Shown: positions 45,421 to 55,712, counted from the stretch's first letter. The stretch is 64,000 bases of DNA from DATFVA01 sp963832715 (GCA_963832715.1 CAWHVB010000004.1:186001-250000), one strand, 5' to 3'. A program made the numbers and translations. The notes: a model not told the origin generated them from the sequence alone.

Positions 45421-48400
45421 TCCTTATTTTTAATACTGAGAACTTGATTGAGGCATCTGTCGCGGCATATATCCAAAGCTCCGAGCGAATACCATCTTCA
45501 GTATGTTCGAAAACACTATATCCGAATCCATGACGGCTTGCATAGGCACTCCTTCCCTTAGCAGGTAATGGTGCAGGTGACCAGTAGTGGCCGGTATCTT
45601 CATCACGGATATAAAAAGCTTCTCCGCTTGAATCACTGACAGGATCGTTGTTCCATGGAGTGAGTCTGAATTCATGTGCATTCATACTCCATGTATATGT
45701 CGGGCCGCTTTCCGATACAACTGTGCCGAAATCCGGATTTGCAATTACATTTACCCATGGAGCAGGTGTAACCTGGTTAGGGGATGTTGTAATAATATAT
45801 TCCCGGCCATCAGGTGTAAACCCTCCCACGCCGTTAAAGAATATTAAATCATTCCGAGGAATTAAGGTATCTTCCAGTTGCTTTCGATAGTTCCGAACTC
45901 CTTTGAAAGGTCTTGTCTGCACTTTTTCAATTTTTAATTTGTTAAGCTGCTGCTCAAGTGTTCCCCATTGATCGGAGATAATCACGCGGGCGACTGTCTG
46001 GATGAGAATCCGGTCTTCGCTGGATATCTGATCAGACTGTCTTACAAAGATTCCGCCGGATTTGTCAACTAGACCAGCTTCAACTCCTGCTGTAATCAGC
46101 ATCAGAATTTGTTCCTGCAGCAGCTGCCTGTAACCGGCGCGGTCTTCGTTCCAGATCACAAGATCCACCGCTAAACCTTTCATTCTCCAGTATGAATGAG
46201 CCTGTACAAGCTGGCGTACAAGACTTATGTTTTCCACGTTTTCAATCTGCAGAAGCACAATAGGTAAATCACCGGAAATGGCATAACCCCACAAACCGGA
46301 TTGCCCCCTTCGGTTTTTGATAAGAATTTCCGGATTCGCCCGAAGGAAAGGATTTCCGTATAAGATAGAGCTTGCGATACGCCGGAAAATTTGTGCATCA
46401 CCCTCTGAAGCATTTAATTGCCGCAATGTCACCTGGCTGTGTGTCCAGGCAAGCTCGAAGACCCTGTTGGCGAGCCGCCTGTCCTGATACTTGTCAATCA
46501 GGGTCAGGGCTGATTCCCGGGTCTCACACATCCCGAAAACCATATCTATTGCTGCAGTTTCCTCAGGTTCAAGAAGTAATTGATAACGGATTGAAACTAT
46601 AGGATCCAGTACTGAACCCTGGCTGCCGGAAAGAGCGTTAGAATTTCTCATTGCTTCAGGAAAGATAGTTGTGTTCCCGCGGCCAATGAACTGCATCCGG
46701 TCTGTTTCAAAAGAAGCAGTACCCTTATTTACACCTCGCCCCGCCATCATATGAAACATAAAAGGTGTCTTTTCATCCACTGATCTCGGCCGTCGCGTGC
46801 AGAGGATCGCATTCCGCTCAGGGATCAACTCGGTATGTACAAACAGATTACTGAATGCAGGATGCAAATTGTCGGAAGCAGCTGAGGCAAGAACTACTTC
46901 TGCGTAACTGGTAATTTCAATGGTCCTGCGGATGCGCGATTTGTTTGTAATATGGATTCTGCGAAGTTCGGTATCATCTTCAGGTGATACAACAATCTCA
47001 GTATGCATATCAATGTTCTCATCGCTGCGCCGGAATTCTGCCAGTCCTTCAGAGAAAATAACTGAATATGATTTTGATCGTTTCAGTGTCGGCTGATATG
47101 CCGTTGACCAAATTTCCCCTCTGTATTCATCGCGGATATAACAGAATGTGCCCCAGTTGTCACGGGTGGAGTCCTCATGCCATCGTGTAACCTGGATATC
47201 TTTCCATTTGCTGTAACCGCCGCCGGCGTTAGTGACCATTACATGATATTTACCGTTAGATAACAGGTGTACTTCAGGCACCGGCGTATCAGGATTAGTG
47301 ATTATCTGCATTGGAATTTCCGTACCACTGGATTTCATTGGCGTATCTGTAAGCCCGGCGGCGTGTGAATGGAATATTGTTGCCTTTGGAATTCTTTCCT
47401 GCAGCAGCAGCATGGTTGATTCTAATAAAGGATCCGACCTGAATCGCTTTTGCATCTGACGGTTCAGTATCAGATATGCAACAGAAAGGAGGCTCATTCC
47501 CTGGTGATGCGCCATGAAAGATTTAATTATCACACTCGATTGCCCTCGGGGAAGGCGTGATTTCGTATAATCTACAGCTTCAAAAAAACCAAATTCTCCG
47601 AGCAAACCTTCTGCTGTTAAACGTTGAAGATTTAGACAGGCTTCCCTGGGTTCAACCATCAATGCGAGTGCCGTCGCATAAGGTGCGATAACCAGGTCCT
47701 CAGCCAGACCCCGTTTTAGTCCTAATCCCGGAACACCGAATGCACGGTACTGATAGTTAAGATTAACATCCACGATGTTGTACCCTGATTCAGATATTCC
47801 CCATGGAACTCCACGGTTTTTTGCATATTCGATCTGAAGCTTCACCGCAGCTTTATAAGTCTGGTGCAGCAGGGTGTTCTCATACGTAGGCATTACCAGC
47901 AGGGGCATCAGGTACTCGAACATTGAACCGCTCCAGGAGAGAAGGATAGGATCACCGCCTACAGTAGTGAGCAGCCGGCCTAATGCAAACCAGCTTTCCT
48001 GCGGCAGCTGACCCTGTGCAATTCCCACAAAGGCGCTTAATCTTGCTTCGGAGGCAAGCAGATCGTAGTAGCTTGAGTCCCTGCGTCTTTCATTCACATT
48101 ATACCCTACCGATTGTAAATGACGCGATTTGTCATAGAGAAAATCATAGTCCATAATTGCAAATTTGCCGGCTTGTGCCGCAAGATTTTCAATAATTGCA
48201 ATACGTTCACTTGCGCGTGCACGGGCCTGTCCGATTATATTTGTTACATCAGACGGCCTGCTATTCCCGGATATATTATCAGAGGAATCCTCGATGTCGT
48301 CAGACGACAATTCAAATTCTGCTATTCTACGCAATGTGGGTATTCCATCGTCCATCATAAATAATTTAAGGTCAGGAGAATCAGGCAGCTTAAGGCAGGG

Positions 48401-51400
48401 AAGAAGAAATGTTAATTCCTCAAGAGAGTTTCGGCATTGCTCTGCAAGTGCATTGGCCCACCGTTTAATTTCAACATTATTATTTGTTATAAAACTGTTC
48501 TCTATTTCAACGCTTAATGTTGCAAATCGTTCAAGATTTCGTGAAAAATCTTCAAGAGTATTTGCGGGAGAAACGGTTATGAAATCCAGCTCCTTCATAA
48601 ATTGAGCAAGCCTGTAATCCTGAGTTTCTCCGGCTGCACTGATGAGAAGTCTTAACGTGTCGCTTATCCCTTCGAATACTTGTTGACTAACTATTTTTTG
48701 GTCGGGGAGGGTGAGAATTCCCTGCCTGAGGGTAAGGAGATGACCTATAAGATTTCCACTGTCCACAGATGAAATATATAGAGGAGACAATGGCGTTAAC
48801 GATTGGGTGTTGTACCAGTTGAAAAAATGTCCGCGGTATCGCTCAAGTTTTTCCATAGTGTCAAAAGTGTTCGATATACGTTCGATTAGTTTTCCGGCAG
48901 TGATATAGCCAAAGTCGTAAGCGGATAGATTGGCGAGAAGAGATAATCCGATGTTTGTCGGCGAAGTTCTGTGTGCAACTGCACTGACGGGGTTTTTCTG
49001 GTAGTTATCAGGCGGCAGCCAATTATCTTCGGAACCTACAAAAGTATGAAAGAACGACCATGTCTTCCGGGAGATTTCCCGTAAAAATAATATTTGTGCA
49101 GGGGATAGATTTACCTCGTGAGGGGTAATGGGCAGACTGATCCACCAGGCAATATATGGGGAAAGTAACCAAAGAAATAATACAGGCAGTGCGGCAGCTG
49201 GCAAATTTTGATTCGTATAAACAAAATAAATAATAGCACTGATAACTATAGCCGGGGCGATCCACATTTTCCGGAACGAACCTGGCAGGGTGATCTGTTT
49301 GCCCCTATCATTGGACGGATTCCACTCGAGAAGTTTTTTATGTGAAATCATCATTCTCCATAGGGTCCGGATAATCGCATCCAGACTAAAATACATCTCA
49401 TACGGTAGTGTAATAATCGCAAAGACTGCCTGAGAAAGATGCACGCGGGTGGATCGTAATGCAGCAGCGATGTGTTGACTAAAAAGCACATCTGCCGACT
49501 TGTTAAAAAAGTCAACTACGGATATTATCAAAGGAGGAATCAATATAATTCCGATTACAGCCACCGTCCAGAACCATGGTTCTGAAAGTACTGTCCATCC
49601 CAAAAGCAGCAGCAGCGTGAGTGCAATAGGCGAAAGGCTGCGCCTTAGATTGTCGGCAATTTTCCATTGAGAAAGCCATGATAGCGGATTTCTATGAAGA
49701 CCACTTTTTAAGGATGGAACGAACGGCAGCAGCCATCTTATTATTTGCCAATCACCGCGAATCCAGCGGTGCCGGCGTTTGACATCAGTATAATAGTGTG
49801 ACGGATATTCTTCAAATAATTGTACGTCGCTCAATAATCCCGCCCTGGTATAGCAGCCCTCTATAAGATCATGACTAAGGATTTGGTTCTCAGGAAATCT
49901 TCCATTCAAAACCTGCTTGAGCATATCGACATCATAGATACCTTTACCGATAAATGATCCCTCGTCAAATAGGTCCTGGTAAACATCCGAGATCGTGCGT
50001 GTATACGGATCAATTCCCGGTTCGCTTCCGAAAAGACTTGCATAACGGGAGCGATCCGTTCCGGGAAGGCTGACTGCAACCCTTGGCTGCAATATGGCAT
50101 GACCTTCTAATACGCGTGTCCTTTTCTTATTGCAGCGTGGAAGGTTAAGAGGGTGAGCCATTGTTCCAACCAGCTGCCTGGCAGAGTCGCGAGGTAATTG
50201 TGTATCCGTGTCAAGAGTAATTACGTACTTAACATACTGAAGAATATCAGTATTACCGACGATCAGAGAGAACCTGTCTTTTGAGCCTCCGCGCAGCAGT
50301 GAATTCAGTTCCTCAAGCTTTCCCCTTTTGCGTTCGTAACCCATCCATTTCCGCTCATTTGGATTCCATTGCCGGGGACGGTGAAAAAGAAAGAAATTAT
50401 TACCCGCATATTTTGCATTGAGTTCCTCAGTCATTTTAACAGCAGTCTGCAGAAGGAATCCATCCTCCGGCAGCGATTCTGTATCAGAATCCTGTAAATC
50501 AGTGAGCAGGCAATAGTGTAGATTGCTGTCCTGGTTTCCCAGGAAACGAATTTCCAATGACTCGGTTAGCCCTCTGATATTATTTTCATCAATTAATATC
50601 GAAGGAATCACTATAAGTGTACTTGATTCGACCGGTATGCCTTCTGAGTAATCCATTCTTGGTAATCGACCGGGCTTCACAATCAATGTGGAAATCCAGT
50701 TAACAAAAGCAACCGGTAAATTAGCCGCAGCGATAAAAAAGAGCGTTCCGAGAAGAACAAGCTGTAAAATATCAAAATCTTTGGCATAAACTTGTTCCAG
50801 CATAGCGGCTGTAATAAGGACTGTAAGAAGAATGATTGGACCGCTGTACATCGCTAAAGGAAACTTGCTGCTTATTTTTGCTAAAGCTCTTATAAAGGAA
50901 AACCGCACTTTACAAGCCGATTCCAATTTAATCAATCCCTTATCAATCAGGTAGTATCCGACGTGTGCTGTACTGGCATCGTGTCCATTTATTGCAAGCT
51001 GCTCCTGTGAAAGACGGATTGCCCTTCGGGCAGTTTCTTCTTCGGAAAGAGAACTGTTCTTTGCGATTTTTTCTATTACATGGCGGTACTGGTCCCGTGT
51101 GGTGAAATCCATTCGTCCGTAAACTTTGCCTGGATCTTTCATTAGAATTTTTTCAACAGTACTCATTTTTTCAACAAAACTTTTCCAGTTCATAGTTTCG
51201 AGGAAACGAAGACTCCCGATGCTGTTGCTGATGGAGACTTGATCCGCCGCCTGCTGCTGATTACCCAGCTGTATTAACTCTTCAATTGTCTGCCCTGAAT
51301 CGGAAAGCCTTTGTTCTATCCAGGTTAGTGCTGAAGATAGGGTGTGGCTTAAACCCTGTAGTCTTCGGGTAAGTTCGGATACGAAAGGTGTTGTCATTGG

Positions 51401-52129
51401 CGGATCTGACCGCGACATATCTGCCACTACCTGGATCAGATTCTTAGGATCTTTCTCAGCCATTTCAATCATTTCGTCTGCCCAGGCATCAGCCAGATTA
51501 CGTTCGATTCTACCCGCGGCAACCCTTACAGCAACGCGTCGAAGATTCTCAATCAGGGCAAGTCGCAGCATAATCGGGATTGCCCATAATTCGCCTATCT
51601 TTAGCACCGTTATGGTTTGATAGGAAGAAACGAAACGGTTAAGATTTTCCGGATCGACCCGTCCATCACCATGCGATATAATTTCCTGTGCAATGTCATA
51701 AACACGCGGCAGACCTTTCGACGAACCGTCTGAAAGAACGGGTAATTCACGGCTGTAACCTTTGGGCAGGTGTTTTTTGCCGGTACGAATCTGTTCTTCA
51801 ATTAAATAGAAATTATCAAGCAGCCATTCCTCGGCAGGTGTAATTGCACGCTTCGCTTTAAGGGTTTCTATGAATAACTCTTGAACTTCAAAAAGAAAAA
51901 TTTCATTTTCTGCAAGGCGTTTAAGAAGGACGGGTTCAGTTTTAGTTTTGGAAATTATGCTATGTGTTCCGGCAAGAATTTTGCCATGCTGCTCCATCTG
52001 GTCAGCACTGAATAATTCCGAACGCATCGGAGGCTGCGCTTTGGCAAACTTTTTAATCAGCGAATTTTCATTAAGCTGCGACTTGAAACGTAATATAGAC
52101 TCATTTATATTTGGGGTAATAACCTTCAT
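45263..52129 (-). CDS. Cyclic beta-1,2-glucan synthase, N-terminal and central part (NdvB/Cgs type)
   Basis: 2,288 residues before the frame is lost at about 45325-45345. Membrane helices at about 410-460 precede the processive GT84 glucosyltransferase: DTDTQLPRDS near 640, RRHRWIRGDWQ near 790. Further helices to about 1010 and the glucoamylase-like domain (VPWGISESGYN near 1445) follow, then the first GH94 sandwich (LLSNGKYHVMVTNAGGGYS near 1625). The enzyme makes cyclic beta-1,2-glucan from UDP-glucose at the inner membrane. These glucans protect the periplasm at low osmolarity. It diverges from the regulator at 52340, and the 210-bp AT-rich gap between them lacks the shared element seen downstream. 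Confidence 0.92.
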   Translation of the reverse strand: MKVITPNINESILRFKSQLNENSLIKKFAKAQPPMRSELFSADQMEQHGKILAGTHSIISKTKTEPVLLKRLAENEIFLFEVQELFIETLKAKRAITPAEEWLLDNFYLIEEQIRTGKKHLPKGYSRELPVLSDGSSKGLPRVYDIAQEIISHGDGRVDPENLNRFVSSYQTITVLKIGELWAIPIMLRLALIENLRRVAVRVAAGRIERNLADAWADEMIEMAEKDPKNLIQVVADMSRSDPPMTTPFVSELTRRLQGLSHTLSSALTWIEQRLSDSGQTIEELIQLGNQQQAADQVSISNSIGSLRFLETMNWKSFVEKMSTVEKILMKDPGKVYGRMDFTTRDQYRHVIEKIAKNSSLSEEETARRAIRLSQEQLAINGHDASTAHVGYYLIDKGLIKLESACKVRFSFIRALAKISSKFPLAMYSGPIILLTVLITAAMLEQVYAKDFDILQLVLLGTLFFIAAANLPVAFVNWISTLIVKPGRLPRMDYSEGIPVESSTLIVIPSILIDENNIRGLTESLEIRFLGNQDSNLHYCLLTDLQDSDTESLPEDGFLLQTAVKMTEELNAKYAGNNFFLFHRPRQWNPNERKWMGYERKRGKLEELNSLLRGGSKDRFSLIVGNTDILQYVKYVITLDTDTQLPRDSARQLVGTMAHPLNLPRCNKKRTRVLEGHAILQPRVAVSLPGTDRSRYASLFGSEPGIDPYTRTISDVYQDLFDEGSFIGKGIYDVDMLKQVLNGRFPENQILSHDLIEGCYTRAGLLSDVQLFEEYPSHYYTDVKRRHRWIRGDWQIIRWLLPFVPSLKSGLHRNPLSWLSQWKIADNLRRSLSPIALTLLLLLGWTVLSEPWFWTVAVIGIILIPPLIISVVDFFNKSADVLFSQHIAAALRSTRVHLSQAVFAIITLPYEMYFSLDAIIRTLWRMMISHKKLLEWNPSNDRGKQITLPGSFRKMWIAPAIVISAIIYFVYTNQNLPAAALPVLFLWLLSPYIAWWISLPITPHEVNLSPAQILFLREISRKTWSFFHTFVGSEDNWLPPDNYQKNPVSAVAHRTSPTNIGLSLLANLSAYDFGYITAGKLIERISNTFDTMEKLERYRGHFFNWYNTQSLTPLSPLYISSVDSGNLIGHLLTLRQGILTLPDQKIVSQQVFEGISDTLRLLISAAGETQDYRLAQFMKELDFITVSPANTLEDFSRNLERFATLSVEIENSFITNNNVEIKRWANALAEQCRNSLEELTFLLPCLKLPDSPDLKLFMMDDGIPTLRRIAEFELSSDDIEDSSDNISGNSRPSDVTNIIGQARARASERIAIIENLAAQAGKFAIMDYDFLYDKSRHLQSVGYNVNERRRDSSYYDLLASEARLSAFVGIAQGQLPQESWFALGRLLTTVGGDPILLSWSGSMFEYLMPLLVMPTYENTLLHQTYKAAVKLQIEYAKNRGVPWGISESGYNIVDVNLNYQYRAFGVPGLGLKRGLAEDLVIAPYATALALMVEPREACLNLQRLTAEGLLGEFGFFEAVDYTKSRLPRGQSSVIIKSFMAHHQGMSLLSVAYLILNRQMQKRFRSDPLLESTMLLLQERIPKATIFHSHAAGLTDTPMKSSGTEIPMQIITNPDTPVPEVHLLSNGKYHVMVTNAGGGYSKWKDIQVTRWHEDSTRDNWGTFCYIRDEYRGEIWSTAYQPTLKRSKSYSVIFSEGLAEFRRSDENIDMHTEIVVSPEDDTELRRIHITNKSRIRRTIEITSYAEVVLASAASDNLHPAFSNLFVHTELIPERNAILCTRRPRSVDEKTPFMFHMMAGRGVNKGTASFETDRMQFIGRGNTTIFPEAMRNSNALSGSQGSVLDPIVSIRYQLLLEPEETAAIDMVFGMCETRESALTLIDKYQDRRLANRVFELAWTHSQVTLRQLNASEGDAQIFRRIASSILYGNPFLRANPEILIKNRRGQSGLWGYAISGDLPIVLLQIENVENISLVRQLVQAHSYWRMKGLAVDLVIWNEDRAGYRQLLQEQILMLITAGVEAGLVDKSGGIFVRQSDQISSEDRILIQTVARVIISDQWGTLEQQLNKLKIEKVQTRPFKGVRNYRKQLEDTLIPRNDLIFFNGVGGFTPDGREYIITTSPNQVTPAPWVNVIANPDFGTVVSESGPTYTWSMNAHEFRLTPWNNDPVSDSSGEAFYIRDEDTGHYWSPAPLPAKGRSAYASRHGFGYSVFEHTEDGIRSELWIYAATDASIKFSVLKIRNESGRSCRLSFTGYVELVLGDLRSKTGMHVHHKNRPGGFYDISTEPVQFRVC

Positions 52130-52339
52130 TTACTTCGAATCATTATATAAGTGGAATTTACAATATAAACAATCTCATATAGTAATCACTTGTCGGGTAA
52201 TATGTACTGTCCTTGCTGCAGTGGCTATTCTCATATTTTTTATCATAAACATCGATTGCGCTGTGTTTTACATAGTATTTTATTTTTTATATATTTAAAA
52301 CAATTAGAATAATCATATAAGCTCTTTAATTGCCTGATT

Positions 52340-53032
52340 ATGAATAAATTGAAACTTTTGCTCATTGAAGATAACCGCCTTCTCAGGGAAGGCATCAAAG
52401 TAATGATTTCGAAGCAAAAGGATATGCGGTGTGTGGAAACCGTCGGCAACGGTGAAAATATTTCGAATTTACTTCAGCAGCACAAACCTGATATAGTACT
52501 TCTAGACCTGGGACTGCGAAACCGGAATAGTTTAAATTTAGTGAAAATGATTAGAAAAAGGGTTGGGGGCACTAAAATAATTGTAATGGATCTGATTCCT
52601 GCACAGGAGGATGTTCTTGAATTTGTTCAGGAAGGAGTTTCAGGATTTATATTAAAAGATGCAACGGTTAGTGACTTTCTGAAAACTATCAGGTCTGTAT
52701 CTAAAGGCCTCAATGTTATCCCTACTAATTTAACCGGATCTCTTTTTTCACAAATTGTGGAACAAGCCGTAAATGGCTCAAATCATTCTGCTATTATGGA
52801 TTCAGTTACAATGACAAAACGGGAAAGTCAGGTCATCGGGTTAATCTCGGAAGGTTTTACCAATAAAGAGATAGCTCAGGAACTTCATCTCTCAACCTAT
52901 ACTGTAAAAAGCCACGTCCACAATATTCTTGAAAAACTTGCGTTAAGTACTCGCGTACAAATTGCAAAATATGTACATGATGTAAGAAAAAGAGACTCAG
53001 CCGCTAAGGGAATTTCCTTAATTGATGAATAG
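52340..53032 (+). CDS. NarL-type response regulator with atypical receiver (Asp84), paralogue 1
   Basis: 230 residues. Receiver with ED acidic pair (LLIEDNRLLREGI), phospho-acceptor Asp56 (VLLDLGLRN) and the conserved lysine in FILKD. The switch Thr/Ser at the end of strand 4 is replaced by Asp84 (IIVMDLIPAQ). The C-terminal LuxR-type HTH reads MTKRESQVIGLISEGFTNKEIAQELHLSTYTVKSHVHNILEKLAL. It is closely related to the regulator at 54973. It stands divergent from the cyclic glucan synthase gene and upstream of a histidine kinase gene, and is a good candidate to control the neighbourhood. Confidence 0.92.
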   Translation: MNKLKLLLIEDNRLLREGIKVMISKQKDMRCVETVGNGENISNLLQQHKPDIVLLDLGLRNRNSLNLVKMIRKRVGGTKIIVMDLIPAQEDVLEFVQEGVSGFILKDATVSDFLKTIRSVSKGLNVIPTNLTGSLFSQIVEQAVNGSNHSAIMDSVTMTKRESQVIGLISEGFTNKEIAQELHLSTYTVKSHVHNILEKLALSTRVQIAKYVHDVRKRDSAAKGISLIDE

Positions 53033-53047
53033 CTGCCTCCAAAGGAA

Positions 53048-53079
53048 TTAATCCTAATTTCATTCCATAGCTCTATTTT
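53048..53079 (+). promoter_or_regulatory. Shared 32-nt element, site A (upstream of histidine kinase)
   Basis: TTAATCC, then ATTTCATTC in place of TTTCATCC, 9 nt, ATTTT. It is the most divergent copy and is 160 nt before the kinase start. It is preceded by AAAGGAA, giving the dyad AGGA..TTAA..TCCT. Confidence 0.6.
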
Positions 53080-53239
53080 ATAACGGATTATTTCTTCGTA
53101 GATATGTATATGAAGGATACGGTTATGCATTTGATAGATAGTAAAAGAAACCTGCATGTACCTGCTTGTCCGATAATAACCGGGATGATCTGAAGTTGGA
53201 AAGATCTCGAAGCATTTAATCATCAATTAAGGAGATGAC

Positions 53240-54226
53240 TTGCATTCAGTTGAAAATAAGTATATGCGGCTTTTTGAAACAGCGAAAGACGGGATATTGA
53301 TCCTCAATGCCGAGAATGGTAGGATCGAAGATGTTAACCCATACCTTGCTAAATTATTAAAATATCCTAAAAGCAGAATACTTAAAAAAAGCATCTGGGA
53401 TATAAGTTCAGCTCAGAATATTGAATATTCAAAACAACTCTATAAAGAGCTGCAGAAAAAGAAATATGTGCGTTATGAAGATATCCCCTTGCAGGCTTCC
53501 GACGGGAGTTTGATTGACGTGGAAATTGTAAGCAATGTTTATAAGGTCAATAAAGGAAAGGTCATCCAGTGTAATGTTCGTGATATTACAAAACGAAAGT
53601 TACTGGAAAAAAAGTTTCAGGAAAATATCAGAACAAAAGAAGCCCTGATTAAAGAACTGCAGCATCGGACGATAAACAGCTTTACAGTACTTATTAGTCT
53701 GATCAGACTCAGGGGGGAAATGACTGGCTCTGACGAAATTAAACTGATCCTTGAGGATTTAGAATCAAAAATAAAATCGATTACCGATTTATATTCATTG
53801 CTTTCAGAACATAATAATTTCTTTGAAGTGAAGCTTAATTTATATTTCAATAAAATGATTGAACGGATGTCAGCGTTATCAAAAAATATAGTAATGTGTA
53901 AAAATATCGAAGAGATTTCCGTTTCAGATAAAAAAGCTGCTACATTAGGGATGATTTTGGTTGAACTTTTATTTAATGCGATTAAATATGCATTCGCGGA
54001 TTCTAAAACGGGACAAATTGATATCACGATAAATTCAAATAAATCACGTGACGGATTCACATTTATAGTTGAAGATAATGGAGTGGGTTTGAAAAAAGAT
54101 TTTGACTTTGACCGTGATAAGGGTCTGGGGCTGGAACTGGTAGATATGATGGTCAGGCAGCTTGATGGTAAATATAAATTTAAAAAGGGGAAAGGGACCA
54201 AAATTATTATGAAATTTCCCTTGTAA
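53240..54226 (+). CDS. PAS-domain sensor histidine kinase (HisKA_2 type)
   Basis: 328 residues from a TTG at 53240 behind AAGGAGATGAC. One PAS domain (about 5-120: YMRLFETAKDGILILNAENGRIEDVNPYLAKLL). The dimerisation/phosphoacceptor segment is of HisKA_2 type with His142 in LIKELQHRTINSFTVLISLI. A HATPase domain follows (N-box VELLFNAIKYAF, G1 VEDNGVGLKK, G2 GLGLELVDMMV). No membrane segment is present, so it senses a cytoplasmic signal. It is placed between the two Asp84 regulators, which suggests it phosphorylates one or both. Confidence 0.92.
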   Translation: MHSVENKYMRLFETAKDGILILNAENGRIEDVNPYLAKLLKYPKSRILKKSIWDISSAQNIEYSKQLYKELQKKKYVRYEDIPLQASDGSLIDVEIVSNVYKVNKGKVIQCNVRDITKRKLLEKKFQENIRTKEALIKELQHRTINSFTVLISLIRLRGEMTGSDEIKLILEDLESKIKSITDLYSLLSEHNNFFEVKLNLYFNKMIERMSALSKNIVMCKNIEEISVSDKKAATLGMILVELLFNAIKYAFADSKTGQIDITINSNKSRDGFTFIVEDNGVGLKKDFDFDRDKGLGLELVDMMVRQLDGKYKFKKGKGTKIIMKFPL

Positions 54227-54279
54227 AAGTATACCTCCATTTTTTTAACCTGAAAAACGCTTCTGCTTAAACTTAAGAC

Positions 54280-54311
54280 TTAATTCTTTTTTCATCCTTT
54301 CGCTCTATTGA
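54280..54311 (+). promoter_or_regulatory. Shared 32-nt element, site B (upstream of Met-rich protein)
   Basis: TTAATTC, TTTTTTCATCC, 9 nt, ATTGA. It is 50 nt before the start codon, the shortest distance in the set. Confidence 0.75.
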
Positions 54312-54361
54312 TATACCTGGTGAATTGTTATAATCTATGAATCAATATATAAGGAAAACCA

Positions 54362-54730
54362 ATGAAAAATCTAATTCTGATTGTCGTAACTTTAGTTCCG
54401 TTTTTATTGTTTGCGCAGGATAAAAATGAGAGCAAAGTAAAAATGGATAATGAAATTAATATATGGATGAACAAAATATCATCAGATTCAGACATGCGGG
54501 TTCAGATGATGAATATGATGATGGATAAAACAAGCGGGGATAAGGAGCAAATGATGAAGCTTGTAAAATCAATAATTGGTAATCCCGTAATGAATAAAAT
54601 GATTCTTGCTGAAAATAATGCTGGAACCGATAAGACGGATATGTCCCTGGAACCTAAATCACGCCCGATGATGAATGATAGCGAAAAAGAGAAAAAAATG
54701 TCTCTAACGAAACCTGTTGACAGGAAATGA
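54362..54730 (+). CDS. Small Met-rich periplasmic protein
   Basis: 122 residues with signal peptide MKNLILIVVTLVPFLLFAQ. The mature part is highly charged and Met-rich (MRVQMMNMMMDK, MMKLVKSIIGNPVMNKMI), with about 20 methionines. It is likely helical and then disordered. Methionine clusters may bind Cu(I) or absorb oxidants, but no known family was recognised. ATG follows AAGGAAAACC. It is monocistronic, preceded by site B and followed by site C. Confidence 0.7.
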   Translation: MKNLILIVVTLVPFLLFAQDKNESKVKMDNEINIWMNKISSDSDMRVQMMNMMMDKTSGDKEQMMKLVKSIIGNPVMNKMILAENNAGTDKTDMSLEPKSRPMMNDSEKEKKMSLTKPVDRK

Positions 54731-54841
54731 CATGAAGTACATCTGTAATATGAGTATTAGCCTGAATTTGTTTATCGGTGAAGAATATCTTCCCAGCCGG
54801 TAATTCACAGGATAAAGCTGACACGTTTCAACAAAAAGGTG

Positions 54842-54873
54842 TAATCCCATTTTCATCCTTTAGAGGGATTGTT
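54842..54873 (+). promoter_or_regulatory. Shared 32-nt element, site C (upstream of second Asp84 regulator)
   Basis: GTAATCC, CATTTTCATCC, 9 nt, ATTGT. It is 99 nt before the regulator start. An AAAAGG block precedes it. Confidence 0.7.
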
Positions 54874-54972
54874 TATATCTCTACGATATCTGCAAATTAG
54901 ATTCAGCTTTTCAGACAGCGATATTTATTAATAGAGTTTGATTGGAAATATAATTTAACAAAAGATAATATT

Positions 54973-55662
54973 ATGAAAAAAATAAGATTACTGCTTATTG
55001 AAGATAACCGTTTGCTGAGGAACGGAATAAATTCGATTATTAAAACTCAGAAGGACATTCTTATGATTGCCGCATCCGGGGATGGCAAGAGTACACTTCT
55101 CAAAATCAAACAGCTGAGACCGAATATTATTCTTCTCGATTTAGGTTTGCGCAGTCAGAACAGTCTACGCGTTGTGGAAATAGTGAAAAGGGATTTCCCT
55201 CAGGCCAGGATCATTATTATGGATCTTGCTCCTGTCCAGGCAGATATTCTTCAGTATGTAAAGGCTGGGGCAAACGGCTTTATCCTTAAAGATACATCCC
55301 TTGAAGAGTTTTTAATTACAATAAGAGCAGTTGCTGAAGGTTCGACCATCCTTCCTCCGGTTTTAGTTGATTCGCTTTTTTCCCAGATTGTCGATCATGC
55401 AGTGAGAGAAGGAAATTTAAAATTGCAGGAAGCCGTTAGAATGACAAAACGTGAACGTGAGGTTATAGTATTGCTCGGTGAAGGACATAGTAATAAAGAA
55501 ATCGCACAAAAAATTCATGTTTCAACTTATACAGTTAAAAGTCATATCCATAATATTATGGAAAAGCTTGCTTTGCATACGCGCCTGGAAATTGCAAATT
55601 ATTCTTATTCGGAAGACACACTTAAAACAATTGCTAAAAGTATTTCGACGATAAATAATTAA
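54973..55662 (+). CDS. NarL-type response regulator with atypical receiver (Asp84), paralogue 2
   Basis: 229 residues, co-linear with the protein at 52340. ED pair in LLIEDNRLLRNGI, Asp56 in ILLDLGLRS, Asp84 replacing the switch threonine (IIIMDLAPVQ) and lysine in FILKDTS. The HTH region MTKREREVIVLLGEGHSNKEIAQKIHVSTYTVKSHIHNIMEKLAL is nearly the same as in paralogue 1. Because site C lies in front, it may be autoregulated or controlled by its paralogue. The two copies probably arose by duplication. Confidence 0.92.
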   Translation: MKKIRLLLIEDNRLLRNGINSIIKTQKDILMIAASGDGKSTLLKIKQLRPNIILLDLGLRSQNSLRVVEIVKRDFPQARIIIMDLAPVQADILQYVKAGANGFILKDTSLEEFLITIRAVAEGSTILPPVLVDSLFSQIVDHAVREGNLKLQEAVRMTKREREVIVLLGEGHSNKEIAQKIHVSTYTVKSHIHNIMEKLALHTRLEIANYSYSEDTLKTIAKSISTINN

Positions 55663-55712
55663 TGCAAAAAGTTTTTCCTGCTGAAGATCTCAATTCTGCC
55701 TACCCAAAAGGA

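Noticed and set aside
48165..48605. Plus-strand ORF of 146 codons inside the glucan synthase gene
   Set aside because: It is antisense to a clear coding region with conserved motifs and has no ribosome site or recognisable protein features.
53617..54240. Minus-strand ORF of 207 codons over the histidine kinase gene
   Set aside because: It is the antisense shadow of the kinase HATPase and HisKA_2 coding sequence.
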